DNA of 64,000 nt from Oceanispirochaeta sp. M1 (lineage in GTDB: Bacteria > Spirochaetota > Spirochaetia > DSM-2461). Location: contig NZ_QQPQ01000001.1 of NCBI RefSeq assembly GCF_003346715.1, forward strand, positions 186,001-250,000. The letters are read 5' to 3'. Below the pieces are notes generated by a model that searched no databases, had not been told where the DNA came from, and was given only the letters and a program-made list of their open reading frames with translations. Shown here one piece after another: positions 25,833 through 34,920 of the stretch; within the stretch, counting starts at the first letter, position 1; each line of letters opens with the position of its first letter. The translations under genes and the position numbers were made by a program.

Positions 25833-27068
25833 TTATTTCCGCTCTTTAACTGCCTTGATAATAAAAGTCCAGATCATCAGGAATGATGAGATCCCGGCCA
25901 ATGCCGCTCCTATTCCAAAGGCGTCAGATAGAATCCCGAAGCTGACGGACAACAGGGCTGTAATGATGGTTTTCCACTGGGACTGAACCGAGAGAACGGA
26001 AGTCAGGATCTCATTGGATGTATTATCAGAAATAAATCCCGTAAGGATCGGTTTCCTTATGTTTTCAATAATATAAATACCCATGAATGCTATAAGAGCA
26101 AGTATCCATAACTCTACCCCATACAGAATTCCGCAGATAATTCCAGATGAAAAACCAAGAAGAAGGGTTGTGAGAGCTATGCTCTTCTCCCGGTTTCCTG
26201 CAATTTGTGATGCCATCCTGGAAGCTCTGGATGTGATTAGATAGATCAGAAAATACATGATCCCTATAAATAATCCGTTCTTCTTCTCTATCTCAGTATC
26301 CTGTAGAAGAGGTATGAGTATAATCACATTCACCATAACCGGCTGAATATAGTCTTTAACGGCTTTCAAGTATGCTGAATGGGTGGCGGAAGTATTGAGG
26401 ATGGAGAATACTTCCGGCTTTCTGATGACCGAGAACAGCTCTTTTACAGTCGCTTTTATGGAAAAAATTTCCTTTCTGACAGACTGCTCCGTTGACTTAT
26501 CAAGTTCCCCCGGATAGGACATTATCAGCAGAAAATTGATTACATAGGGGATTATAGAATATAGGAAGATCATCTCATAGGAGCCGTTATAGAATATAAT
26601 AATCCCCGCTATAAGGGATGATAATGCGGCGCCTTTTTGAGACCAGGATCGGGTATGTCCGTAGTAGGCAATCTTCATGTTATCCATTTTATTTATCTTC
26701 AGATAATCCATAAGTATCCCCTTATGGGTTCCTGAGCGGAATGCCTCAGCTATTCCGTAAAAAAGGAAGGCGAAAAAGAAAAGCCAGTAGTTATCTGAGA
26801 TATAAAAAATCAGAAATGAAATAATATAAACAAGAAGTGATGCGATAAGAGAACGCTTTCTGCCAAAGTTGTCTGCAATGATTCCTGAGGGTATTTCAAA
26901 AAGATTGGTGGTAATTTCACGTAGAGCATAAAGAGTTCCAATCTGTGTAAAGTTCAAACCCTTCTCAATAAGAAAAAGGATAAAGAAAGCATCAAAAAAA
27001 CGGAGATTTTTCAGAAAACCATAGAAGCAGAATTTGTAGTACTGTCTGTTTTTAAGTATGTTTTCCAT
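25833..27068 (-). CDS. Major facilitator superfamily transporter
   Basis: A 411-residue protein with about 12 hydrophobic segments. The MFS loop motif lies between segments 2 and 3 as ADNFGRKRSLIAS near residue 65, and segment 1 carries LFFxxxFFILFLIEKGLNFTQIG-like features typical of drug/sugar permeases of the MFS-1 group. The substrate is unknown. It ends close to the decayed region and starts 7 bp after the upstream endonuclease/phosphatase-like gene on the same strand, so the two form an operon whose logic is unclear. Confidence 0.85.
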   Translation of the reverse strand: MENILKNRQYYKFCFYGFLKNLRFFDAFFILFLIEKGLNFTQIGTLYALREITTNLFEIPSGIIADNFGRKRSLIASLLVYIISFLIFYISDNYWLFFFAFLFYGIAEAFRSGTHKGILMDYLKINKMDNMKIAYYGHTRSWSQKGAALSSLIAGIIIFYNGSYEMIFLYSIIPYVINFLLIMSYPGELDKSTEQSVRKEIFSIKATVKELFSVIRKPEVFSILNTSATHSAYLKAVKDYIQPVMVNVIILIPLLQDTEIEKKNGLFIGIMYFLIYLITSRASRMASQIAGNREKSIALTTLLLGFSSGIICGILYGVELWILALIAFMGIYIIENIRKPILTGFISDNTSNEILTSVLSVQSQWKTIITALLSVSFGILSDAFGIGAALAGISSFLMIWTFIIKAVKERK

Positions 27069-27075
27069 TTGCTTC

Positions 27076-28119
27076 CTATTTCATGCCGACTCGCAGCATA
27101 ACTGGGTTATGATCGGAGTTTGCAAAATTCAGGTCGATTCCTTTCACTTCAAGAATATCAACATTGGGTGATACCAGGAAGCCGTCTATTACACATTTGA
27201 AACTCTTTCCCGCCTCATAAGGGTCTTTCAGTGAACGGTTTGTCGCCACTTTCGGATCAAAAGCCCAGGACCAACCCGGCATGGACCAGTCTTCAGGCAG
27301 GGGCTGGTAGAATTCCTGGGCAGTTTCAGTGGATGTGAACTGATCAGCATCGGTGCCCGGCATAAAGCTGTTCCAGTCTCCACCTATTACTACATACCGA
27401 CCCTTCTCAAATTCCTCGGAGGCCAGCGTTTTTATGAACTCAAGCTGCTCTTTTTTAAGAAAACCGCCCTTGTCATAGGCCGATGTATGAAGGTTTATGA
27501 GAACCCACTCCCTTCCGGACTTTTCCGGTAGTACTGTCATAAGCAGGCAGCGGTCCAGAAAGAAAATCTTCTTGGGCCAGGTATAGTTACCCGGCAGGGC
27601 ATGCCGCTCCGCCTTCTTCATTGTGTAATCAGAATATACTGCCAGGCCTGAATGGACTGAGCCGTACTGAGTGCCGATGATCCGGGGGGAGGGGATATAT
27701 TTTACTCTGTAATTGGATGCAAAGGCATAGGATTTACCTCTGAGAATATCTGAAATCTGCTCCAGTTGATTATCTTTATAGGAGCGGGTACTTTTCCAGT
27801 CTATCTCCTGAAAGAAATAGATCTCTGCAGAACTCTCATTTATGGCCTTGTATATACCTTCTCTGTAAGAAACATACTCCTCTCGGGGAGCCCTGATGCG
27901 CTCTCCTTCATCCATAAAGAAATCCATGTCTCGGCCAAGGCCGCCGTAACCGATGTTCCAGTTGAAAATATCCAGAGTATCACCGGCAGTCTCCCGACTC
28001 TGATGAGTTATTGAGACTGCTTCAAGGTCTTCAGGCTTATAGTCAGTGAGGGTGAGCCATAAGATCAGAAGGATAAGGGGTATAAGAATAATCAGGCAGA
28101 TTTTCAGCAGTGTTTTCAT
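27076..28119 (-). CDS. Secreted or membrane-anchored endonuclease/exonuclease/phosphatase family protein
   Basis: The open frame extends to 28170, but the start at 28119 (MKTLLKICLIILIPLILLIL) gives a proper N-terminal membrane segment, leaving 347 residues. Hallmarks of the EEP fold are DIFNWNIGYGG near residue 50, IYFFQEID near 105, GSVHSGLAVYS near 155, VLINLHTSAYDKGG near 210, VIGGDWNSFMPG near 250 and SDHNPVMLRV at the C-terminus. These carry the Asn, Glu, His, Asp-Asn and Asp-His residues used for phosphodiester or phosphomonoester hydrolysis. Substrate could be nucleic acid, inositol phosphate or sphingomyelin-like lipid. Confidence 0.85.
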   Translation of the reverse strand: MKTLLKICLIILIPLILLILWLTLTDYKPEDLEAVSITHQSRETAGDTLDIFNWNIGYGGLGRDMDFFMDEGERIRAPREEYVSYREGIYKAINESSAEIYFFQEIDWKSTRSYKDNQLEQISDILRGKSYAFASNYRVKYIPSPRIIGTQYGSVHSGLAVYSDYTMKKAERHALPGNYTWPKKIFFLDRCLLMTVLPEKSGREWVLINLHTSAYDKGGFLKKEQLEFIKTLASEEFEKGRYVVIGGDWNSFMPGTDADQFTSTETAQEFYQPLPEDWSMPGWSWAFDPKVATNRSLKDPYEAGKSFKCVIDGFLVSPNVDILEVKGIDLNFANSDHNPVMLRVGMK

Positions 28120-28516
28120 GTGTGAATCCCTTAATAACTCAACCATGGAGTGGGTTGTGTGTATAATCAAAAAATTTACTATAACATCAATTGTATTCAG
28201 GATGATTCTTTTTTTTTAATTCAGAAGGAAAAAGGCCTGCAATGAAAGGTCCTGTCTGCTTTGTATTCTCTGAAACTTCTTGTAGAAAGACTTATAGCGG
28301 TGTTAGTATGAATTAAATCTTCGAACTGTTGTTTTCTAAAGGATTTTCTCATGTAGAAATTATTCCATGAACTTCAGTCGGTGTACGGATATAAGTCTGT
28401 ACCAAGGGTCTCTCGGGAAACTGACAGGCCTCCCTGTTGGAAAGGAGATACACCCTATTCGGATATTATATTCCGGCTCCTCTTTCATCACTACACTTTT
28501 CTTTTCAGGAGTTTCT
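28120..28516 (+). other. Divergent intergenic region with possible structured 5' leader
   Basis: About 400 bp without a supported gene separate the minus-strand EEP gene from the plus-strand import operon. The last 140 bp contain GGTGTA near 28379 and TACACC near 28449, which can pair and enclose a smaller stem ACAGG/CCTGT. I compared it by eye with cobalamin, TPP, FMN, Moco and purine riboswitch cores and saw none, so a known riboswitch is not claimed. Confidence 0.3.
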
Positions 28517-28948
28517 ATGTCATTTCAGTCTTTGCAGAAAAAAATCTTTGTTCTTATTGCTCTCAGTCTTCTGGTTCTGTCACCTCTTGCCGCCGGTGAT
28601 AAAACCGTAATGCTTGACTCAAGTGATCCTCCTGCAGCTGCTGTTGATGTTTTGGTGGATGCAGAGTTTGTTCTGACCTTTACCAGCAATGTTATCAATA
28701 TGAAGGTTTCAGATAACAACAGAAGCTGTTTTACCCTGCTTAATGACAATGGAGAATCGGTGGCCCTTGAGGTTCTTATGGCTGATGATCAGATTGAGCC
28801 TGAGTTTAAACGGATTATCAGAGTGAAAGCACATGAGAATCTGAATAAAGACTCTGGGTACTCAATTGTTATTTCCGGAAAGCTGAAGGCTAAAAACGGT
28901 TCCACCCTGGGAGAGGATACAACAATCTCTTTCCGGACTGCACCGTAA
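28517..28948 (+). CDS. Secreted protein with a bacterial Ig-like (SbsA/Big-5-like) domain
   Basis: A longer frame starts at 28367, but ATG 28517 has AGGAG at good distance and yields a signal peptide (KKIFVLIALSLLVLSPLAAG), so it is preferred (143 residues). The mature part resembles one SbsA-type Ig-like domain: SSDPPAAAVDVLVDAEFVLTF at the start and GYSIVISGKLKAKNGSTLGE near the end, which are typical of Big-5 beta-sandwiches. It is the first gene ahead of a FecBCD-like importer, 15 bp from the permease. A role as an accessory surface or periplasmic component of that importer is inferred. Confidence 0.7.
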   Translation: MSFQSLQKKIFVLIALSLLVLSPLAAGDKTVMLDSSDPPAAAVDVLVDAEFVLTFTSNVINMKVSDNNRSCFTLLNDNGESVALEVLMADDQIEPEFKRIIRVKAHENLNKDSGYSIVISGKLKAKNGSTLGEDTTISFRTAP

Positions 28949-28963
28949 AAGTACCCGAATCCT

Positions 28964-29986
28964 GTGGAGTTCCTGAAGAGGCATAAATCCCTTTATTATA
29001 TTCTTCTCATTTCTGTTCCACTCCTTGTCATGCTGGGCTCACTTTTTGTGGGGCGCTATCCTGTGGGAGGGGGGGATGTTCTGGGTAGCCTTGCTTCAGT
29101 ATTCAGGGGCGGGCCGCTTAATGACGAGGGTCCCGAAAGCAGAATTATCCTCTATATCCGTCTTCCCCGGGCTATCCTGGGGATGCTTGTGGGAGGGAGT
29201 CTTGCTGTTTCCGGTGCATCCCTTCAGGGGCTGTTTCGTAATCCCCTTGTAAGTTCCGGAATGCTTGGTGTCAGCTCGGGTGCAGGCTTTGGTGCGGCAC
29301 TGGCGATTATTCTTTTTGGTACCTCCATTATGACGATTGGTTTTTCCTTCCTCTTCGGGCTGCTGGCAGTGATTTTCAGCTTTATGGTGGGAAGAATATA
29401 TAATGCCAAGGCACATATCACTCTTGTTCTGGGAGGGATGGTGATCAGTTCACTCTTTTCAGCCATGCTCTCATTTCTCAAATATGTGGCCGATCCCTAT
29501 GATCAGCTTCCTGCTATTGTTTTCTGGCTTATGGGGAGTCTGGCTTCAGCCCGGTATCAGGATATTCTTATTGCAGGAATTCCCATGCTGGCCGGTTGTC
29601 TGGGACTCATCTTATTCAGTTATAGAATCAATGTACTCTCCATGGGTGAACGGGAGGCCGGGACTCTGGGAATCAATGTTCCCGCTGCCCGCATCTTTGT
29701 TGTTATATGCACCACCCTGGCTACAGCAGCTGCGGTCTGTGTGAGCGGCAGTATTAACTGGGTCGGCCTTATTATTCCCCACATGGGACGGATGATCGTG
29801 GGCAGTGACAATCGCTGGCTCCTTCCCTTCAGCTTCTCTCTGGGGGGCTGTTTTCTTATTGTGGTGGACCTGATTTCCCGTTCAATCAGCGGCAGTGAGC
29901 TTCCCCTTGGAATCCTTACATCATTTCTGGGAGCACCCTTCTTCATTTATCTCCTCTACCGGACAAAGGCACGGGGCTGGCAATGA
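28964..29986 (+). CDS. FecCD-family ABC transporter permease
   Basis: A 340-residue inner-membrane permease of the type that imports siderophores, haem, cobalamin or metal-oxyanion complexes. It shows RLPRAILGMLVGGSLAVSGA near residue 70, LQGLFRNPLVSSGMLGVSSG near 88, and WVGLIIPHMGRMIVGSDNRW near 270, all hallmark BtuC/FhuB segments, with about ten transmembrane helices. It starts with GTG and overlaps the ATPase gene by four bases (ATGA). The ligand cannot be decided from sequence. Confidence 0.92.
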   Translation: MEFLKRHKSLYYILLISVPLLVMLGSLFVGRYPVGGGDVLGSLASVFRGGPLNDEGPESRIILYIRLPRAILGMLVGGSLAVSGASLQGLFRNPLVSSGMLGVSSGAGFGAALAIILFGTSIMTIGFSFLFGLLAVIFSFMVGRIYNAKAHITLVLGGMVISSLFSAMLSFLKYVADPYDQLPAIVFWLMGSLASARYQDILIAGIPMLAGCLGLILFSYRINVLSMGEREAGTLGINVPAARIFVVICTTLATAAAVCVSGSINWVGLIIPHMGRMIVGSDNRWLLPFSFSLGGCFLIVVDLISRSISGSELPLGILTSFLGAPFFIYLLYRTKARGWQ

Positions 29987-30804
29987 AAGATCATCTCCTG
30001 GAAGTCGAAAATCTTCATTTCAGTTATGGCAGTAAACAGGTATTGAAAGGTCTGGATCTGAGTCTGGAAGAGGGAGAAGTCCTCTGTCTTCTGGGACCGA
30101 ACGGCTGCGGCAAGACAACACTGCTGGACTGTATACTGAAGCTTCTTACCCCCCCTTCCGGATCTGTGACCATTATGGGGAAAGATCAGAAGAACCTGAA
30201 TCCTCAGGAGCTGGCAAAAATTACAGCCTATGTTCCTCAAAAGCACAGCAGTCATTTTCCATTTACTGTTTCAGATTTTGTACTGATGGGACGGACTCCC
30301 TATACGGGTATTCTTGGAGCTCCGGGAAGAGAGGATCGGAAACTGGTGTTGAGGGTTCTGACAGAACTGGGTCTGGAAACCCTGAAGGACAAGGATTACT
30401 CAAGGCTCTCGGGAGGCGAAGCCCGTATGGTGCTTATCGCCAGAGCCCTGGTTCAGGAGGCACCCCTGCTGATTATGGATGAACCCGGGAGTCATCTGGA
30501 TTACAGAAATGAGATCCTTATGCTTGAGACCATTCTTTCTCTTGTAAAAAACAGAAAGCGTTCGGTCCTCATGTCCACCCATTCTCCCAATCAGGTCTTT
30601 TTTCTTGAAAACTGCGGACTCCCTGTCAGGGCGGCAGTGCTGCAGGAGGGAATCATACAGGAATCTGGCAGGCCTATGGATATCCTGACTCCAGAAAATC
30701 TTAAAAGAGTGTACGGAGTCCGTACGGCTCTTGTAAATCATATGGACGGGAATCATTCCATAAACAATATAATTCCCATCCCTTCCAACAGAAAGGCTGA
30801 ATAA
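29983..30804 (+). CDS. FecE-type ABC transporter ATPase
   Basis: A 273-residue ATP-binding subunit paired with the preceding permease. Walker A is GPNGCGKTT near residue 38, the signature is LSGGEARMVLIARAL near 137 and Walker B is LLIMDEPGSHLD near 160, followed by a switch His in MSTHSPNQ. The Q-loop is present as AYVPQKH. The usual LSGGE(R/Q) signature is complete. The C-terminal extension with GVRTALV resembles other FecE/BtuD members. Confidence 0.94.
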   Translation: MKDHLLEVENLHFSYGSKQVLKGLDLSLEEGEVLCLLGPNGCGKTTLLDCILKLLTPPSGSVTIMGKDQKNLNPQELAKITAYVPQKHSSHFPFTVSDFVLMGRTPYTGILGAPGREDRKLVLRVLTELGLETLKDKDYSRLSGGEARMVLIARALVQEAPLLIMDEPGSHLDYRNEILMLETILSLVKNRKRSVLMSTHSPNQVFFLENCGLPVRAAVLQEGIIQESGRPMDILTPENLKRVYGVRTALVNHMDGNHSINNIIPIPSNRKAE

Positions 30805-31937
30805 TGGATATAAGAAGATATAGGGAACGACAATTATTATTCCACGTGATCACCTTGATGATTTTTGTAGTCAGTCAGCAGCTGACAGCCCGCGGGATGC
30901 AGGATCAGCCGGAGCAGCTGAACCAGAATCTGTCTGAGGAGAGCTCTGTTCCGGAAGGACGATTGATTACAGATTCCTTCGGCCGGGAAGTGCTTATTCC
31001 CGAATCAGTTGAGCGAGTCGCCTGCCTATACGCCTTTTCCGGTCATGTCACCACCATGCTGGGCTGTGGTGAGGATATCGTTGCGGTTGTACCCGGGCTG
31101 AAAAGGGATAAAATGCTCAATCAGCTGAATCCCTCACTGGCAGATGCAGCGGTAACAACTCTTGACGGAGTGGTTCATATTGAAGAACTCCTCAAAATGG
31201 AACCCGATCTTGTTTTTCTGAAAGGAGAGAGTGCCCGTCTGGAAGCTGAAGTGGAGAAGCTGGAGCGTTTTGATATTCCCTATCTGGTTATTGAATACAA
31301 GAGTATTGAGGAACAGATGGAGGCCATCAGTATTATTGCTTCTGCACTGAACCGTGAGGAGAAGGGCCGGGAGTTTAATCATTACTACCAGCAGACCATG
31401 GACAGAGTGAAGAACCTCCTCAGCTCTCTACCCGCTGATAAACGGATCAGAGTCTATCACTCTGTGAATGAAGCGGTCCGAACCGATGCTGCCGGAACTC
31501 TACCGGCTGAATGGCTGGAGATCTGTGCTGTAGATAATGTCTCCATTGGAGAGACTCTTAAATTCAGAGACAATAAGTTTTTTGCCTCCCTGGAGCAGAT
31601 TTATCTCTGGGACCCTGAAGTGATAATCTGCAATGAAGGCGGTGTAGACGAATATCTTTTGAGTAATGAGATGTGGGGCGGCTTAAAGGCGGTAAAGAAT
31701 AAGGATGTGTATCAGATTCCCATCGGGATCTCACGCTGGGGACATCCCGGCGGTATGGAGACTCCCCTTGCCATTCTCTGGACAGCCGTCACTCTCTATC
31801 CTGAATATACTGGGGATATAAATCTCGATCAGGAGATCAGAGAGTTTTATTCCCGCTTCTTCTCTATCGATATTGATGATGAAACCATTGCCCGTATCAA
31901 AGATGGCAGCGGTATGCGTGCACCCAAGGGAGAGTAA
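30804..31937 (+). CDS. FecB/BtuF-type periplasmic substrate-binding protein
   Basis: A 377-residue exported protein with a hydrophobic N-terminal segment (LLFHVITLMIFVVSQQLTA). The binding fold starts at TDSFGREVLIPESVERVACL near residue 55, the usual opening of TroA/BtuF-like domains, and continues with VHIEELLKMEPDLVFLKG near 130 and a C-terminal IYLWDPEVIICNEGG near 270. It is the ligand receptor for the importer. The ATG overlaps the ATPase stop. Ligands for this class are iron-siderophore, haem, cobalamin or metal oxyanions; the presence of GISRWGHPGGMETPLAILW near 310 resembles receptors annotated for iron, which is a weak clue. Confidence 0.88.
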   Translation: MDIRRYRERQLLFHVITLMIFVVSQQLTARGMQDQPEQLNQNLSEESSVPEGRLITDSFGREVLIPESVERVACLYAFSGHVTTMLGCGEDIVAVVPGLKRDKMLNQLNPSLADAAVTTLDGVVHIEELLKMEPDLVFLKGESARLEAEVEKLERFDIPYLVIEYKSIEEQMEAISIIASALNREEKGREFNHYYQQTMDRVKNLLSSLPADKRIRVYHSVNEAVRTDAAGTLPAEWLEICAVDNVSIGETLKFRDNKFFASLEQIYLWDPEVIICNEGGVDEYLLSNEMWGGLKAVKNKDVYQIPIGISRWGHPGGMETPLAILWTAVTLYPEYTGDINLDQEIREFYSRFFSIDIDDETIARIKDGSGMRAPKGE

Positions 31938-31938
31938 A

Positions 31939-32709
31939 ATGAAGCTGCTGATTGCCTTCGATGATACAGATAATCTAACCAGTCCGGGAACAGGCCACAT
32001 CCTGGAAGACTTTAGAACCCTCAGCTCAGAGCGTGGCTGGGGACCTTCAAAGAGGATCTCCCGGCATCAGCTTTTTGTACATCCCGATGTTCCCTATACA
32101 TCTCATAACAGCGCCATGTGCTTTGAACTGGAAATTGAAGAAGACCATCCTGATCTGGTGGATCAGATAGAAAAAGAAGCCGTGCGTTTTCTACAGGAGA
32201 GATCCGCTGAAGGTTCAGATCCGGGGCTCTGTATTCTTGAGTATCATAAACTCAGTAATAAAGATGAATTTATAAGCTTCGGACAGAGGGCCAAGGGGGA
32301 AGTCCTGAGCAAATCTGAGGCCTACGGTCTGGCCGAACGCTGTGGTATCCGCCTGTCCGAACACGGAGGAACGGGTGATGGGATAATCGGGGCTCTGGCA
32401 GGAACCGCTCTGCGCCTGCAAGGCATGGACGGCCGTTTTCGGGGACAGCTGGAGGGCCTGGAAGAGGGGAGAGCCTATGATTCCAAAGAGCTTCTGAATC
32501 ATCCGGGAATAGACAGAATAGCCATTCTTGAACCCGGTGCAGTCCTGGATCATCTTCAGTATCATGATCCCTCAGAATCTCAGCTGTCAGTCCGCCTGAT
32601 TGATAAACCAAAGACAATTCTGTACCAGGGTGAATCCCTCTTTCTTCTGAGCCGGGAAGAGACAGAAGAGTTGAGCAACTGGACAAGGACTCAACTCAAG
32701 CGCTTTTGA
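31939..32709 (+). CDS. TiaS-like protein with DDTD motif (ABC operon associated)
   Basis: The frame starts at 31873 inside the previous gene, but ATG 31939 gives the clean start MKLLIAFDDTDNLTSPGTGH (257 residues). The FDDTDN...GTGH motif is that of the nucleotide-binding part of archaeal tRNA(Ile2) agmatidine synthase TiaS and its bacterial relatives. The SEHGGTGDGIIGALAGTALR segment near residue 140 also belongs to that family. The zinc-ribbon and OB parts of true TiaS are absent. Its place as the last gene of an import operon (2-bp gap) suggests a small-molecule phosphotransfer or ligand-processing role rather than tRNA modification; that is inference. Confidence 0.75.
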   Translation: MKLLIAFDDTDNLTSPGTGHILEDFRTLSSERGWGPSKRISRHQLFVHPDVPYTSHNSAMCFELEIEEDHPDLVDQIEKEAVRFLQERSAEGSDPGLCILEYHKLSNKDEFISFGQRAKGEVLSKSEAYGLAERCGIRLSEHGGTGDGIIGALAGTALRLQGMDGRFRGQLEGLEEGRAYDSKELLNHPGIDRIAILEPGAVLDHLQYHDPSESQLSVRLIDKPKTILYQGESLFLLSREETEELSNWTRTQLKRF

Positions 32710-32717
32710 AATTATTC

Positions 32718-34475
32718 TCATTCACTGTAATTGACTCTCATAATACCTCTGACAGAATTGATAAGGTAGATTTCATCTGCTTCAGCTATTTCTGCTGCTT
32801 TGACAACTCTCTCCTTCAGAACTCCCTGTTCAAGCATCTCCTGTCTCATGGTACCGGCTAAAAGCCCACAGCTCACGGGAGGAGTGTAATGAATCCCTTT
32901 CAGAACAAGTACAATATTGGCAATGCAGCTCTCTGTGATTTCTCCCTGTTCATTCCATAGAAGTACATCATCATAATCAGGATTCTCCTTCAGAAGATTC
33001 TTATAGATCTCCCGTTCTGTAGTCTTATGAAAGAGAAATGGATTTCTGCTGCTCATAGGATAATCAGCTCTCTTCAAGGTCCTGAGGCCCTTGGAATCCT
33101 GCTCATTCAGGGGCTGTGCCTCAATGTGTATTTCTCCATCTCTATCAAGAAGCAGCCGTACTCTCTGAGCCTCTTCACCCCTGAAGCTTCCGGATGTTTT
33201 TTCTAAAGCCTTCTTAATATCTCCCGTTCTGCAGGGATAGTCAAAGTAGTCTGCCGATTCTTCAAGGCGTTTTATATGTCGTTCCAAAAGAATGAATCCA
33301 TCTTCTTTTGTCCATTTCAGTGTTTCCAACAGTGAAAATACTCTCTCTTTTCTACTGAGAATACCTGTCTTTGTGAGTGACTCTTCATATTCCCCTTCCA
33401 TTGTGGAGTCCCATACTACTCCACCTCCAGTTCCATATCGGGCTGTCTGTTCGTTTCGGTTCATCATGGCCGTCCGGATGGCTACATTGAACTGTGCCCT
33501 TCTATGGGGTCCCCAGTATCCTATTGAACCGGTATAGAGTCCCCGGGCTGTGGATTCAAGCTCTTTAATAATTTCCATTGTTCTGTACTTGGGGGCTCCG
33601 GTTATGGAGGCGCAGGGAAACAGGTTTTCAAGAATCTCCGGGATTTCTGCATCCGTTTGGGCATGGACTTCTGTTGTCATCTGCCAGAGTGTCGGGTATT
33701 TCTCAATTTCAAAGAGCCTGGGTACCCGGACTGTTCCGCTTCGGGCTATCCGTCCCAGATCATTTCGGATCATATCCACAATCATCATATTCTCGGCCCT
33801 GTTCTTCTCTGAATGGTAGAATTCCTGAGCAATCTTTCTATCTTCTTTGGTGGTCATTCCTCTGGGAGCTGTACCCTTCATCGGTTTTGTCATTATCCTA
33901 TCCCCGTTCAGTGAGAAGAAAAGCTCGGGGGACGCAGAGGCTACCACCATATCACCGTAATCCAGATAGGCCCCGTATGAAGCATTTTGTGCCCTCTGCA
34001 TCCGGCAGAACAGATCCCGGGGGTCTCCATTGAACTCTGCCTCCAGTCTGTATGTATAATTAACCTGATAACTGTGACCGGTTCTTATATATTCCTTTAC
34101 AGCCGAAAACCCCTTATTGTATTCATCTTTGCTGATGCAGGGAGTCCACTTCAGTTCCTTATTATCTTTTTCACTGCTCTCAAAATGCAGTTCTTTTATT
34201 ATCTCCGGCGCCTCGTAGAGGGAGAATGAAAGGAGGGGAGTCTTTACTTCCTGAGAGGCAGGCAGAGCCTTATCAAAGCCCGGTGAGGCATCATAGCTGA
34301 TAAATCCGGCGGCATAGAGTCTTTCACTGCAGACCCTTTTATGAATATATCTGATAAGTGAGGGTATCTCTGAATGAACTGTTGTGCTGTAGACAGCAAG
34401 GGGATTCCTGAAATAAAGCCAGTGTCCCTCGGCGGCATCATGGATGAGGGCTTCTCCTTTCTGTACCGGAATCAT
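32718..34475 (-). CDS. pabB: Aminodeoxychorismate synthase component I fused to aminodeoxychorismate lyase (PabB-PabC)
   Basis: A 585-residue two-enzyme fusion for p-aminobenzoate, hence folate, synthesis. Residues about 1-350 form the chorismate-binding domain with KPMKGTAPRGMTTKEDR near 196, DMIRNDLGRIARSG near 233 and SITGAPKYRTMEIIKELEST near 290. Residues about 370-585 form a class IV PLP-dependent lyase, with the lysine in FLFHKTTERE near 480 and the cofactor-binding GEITESCIANIVLV near 510. The fusion is known in several bacteria. It converges on the TiaS-like gene with an 8-bp gap. No pabA-like amidotransferase is nearby. Confidence 0.93.
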   Translation of the reverse strand: MIPVQKGEALIHDAAEGHWLYFRNPLAVYSTTVHSEIPSLIRYIHKRVCSERLYAAGFISYDASPGFDKALPASQEVKTPLLSFSLYEAPEIIKELHFESSEKDNKELKWTPCISKDEYNKGFSAVKEYIRTGHSYQVNYTYRLEAEFNGDPRDLFCRMQRAQNASYGAYLDYGDMVVASASPELFFSLNGDRIMTKPMKGTAPRGMTTKEDRKIAQEFYHSEKNRAENMMIVDMIRNDLGRIARSGTVRVPRLFEIEKYPTLWQMTTEVHAQTDAEIPEILENLFPCASITGAPKYRTMEIIKELESTARGLYTGSIGYWGPHRRAQFNVAIRTAMMNRNEQTARYGTGGGVVWDSTMEGEYEESLTKTGILSRKERVFSLLETLKWTKEDGFILLERHIKRLEESADYFDYPCRTGDIKKALEKTSGSFRGEEAQRVRLLLDRDGEIHIEAQPLNEQDSKGLRTLKRADYPMSSRNPFLFHKTTEREIYKNLLKENPDYDDVLLWNEQGEITESCIANIVLVLKGIHYTPPVSCGLLAGTMRQEMLEQGVLKERVVKAAEIAEADEIYLINSVRGIMRVNYSE

Positions 34476-34593
34476 CTATACCTCCTGTCTCAACTGAAGC
34501 CAATGTATCATGATTGGTATTTTAGTCTCCATTCTTATGAGGGTATATGTTTTTTTGCTCTATTTATTGCCCGGGAACAACGATAGTGCCGAT

Positions 34594-34872
34594 ATGAGGC
34601 CTCTCTATTTTGTACCGGAACGATTTTCTCCTCTTCTTTCAGATGCAGCTGGGAGAGGAGGAGTGTATTTCAGCCTTTCTCCCCATGAAAATGAAGATCT
34701 TCCTATACGTCTTTTATGCGGCAGAGCCTGTGTTCTCCTTGCCGGGGGGCTGTCATGTGATCATATTTACAGGGTTTTGCAGATAGAGGATATTTCCTAT
34801 TTTAATAATTGTTTCAGGTCATATAACAGTATGAGCCTGGAAGAGTACCAATCCTGGGCTCTTACTCTATAG
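34594..34872 (+). CDS. Short protein ending in a partial AraC-type HTH (possible remnant)
   Basis: The open frame runs 34510-34872; ATG 34594 gives 92 residues. The C-terminal half, ISYFNNCFRSYNSMSLEEYQ, closely matches the second helix-turn-helix and closing motif of AraC/XylS regulators (F-x-D-x-SYFxRxF...xSPxEYR). An upstream helix (RACVLLAGGLSCDHIYRVLQ) may be the linker, but the first HTH and any sensor domain are missing. No clear RBS is seen. It may be a truncated regulator relic or a mini AraC-like protein. Confidence 0.5.
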   Translation: MRPLYFVPERFSPLLSDAAGRGGVYFSLSPHENEDLPIRLLCGRACVLLAGGLSCDHIYRVLQIEDISYFNNCFRSYNSMSLEEYQSWALTL

Positions 34873-34920
34873 AGATACTTGTATTCACAGAATATTTCAT
34901 TATAATGAATATTGTTAGAT

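Noticed and set aside
28360-28516. Riboswitch ahead of the importer operon
   Set aside because: Pairing segments exist, but no conserved core of the cobalamin, TPP, FMN, Moco, purine or c-di-GMP classes could be matched by eye.
33578-34033. A 151-codon plus-strand frame opposite the PabB domain
   Set aside because: It is antisense to strongly conserved chorismate-binding motifs and has no RBS.
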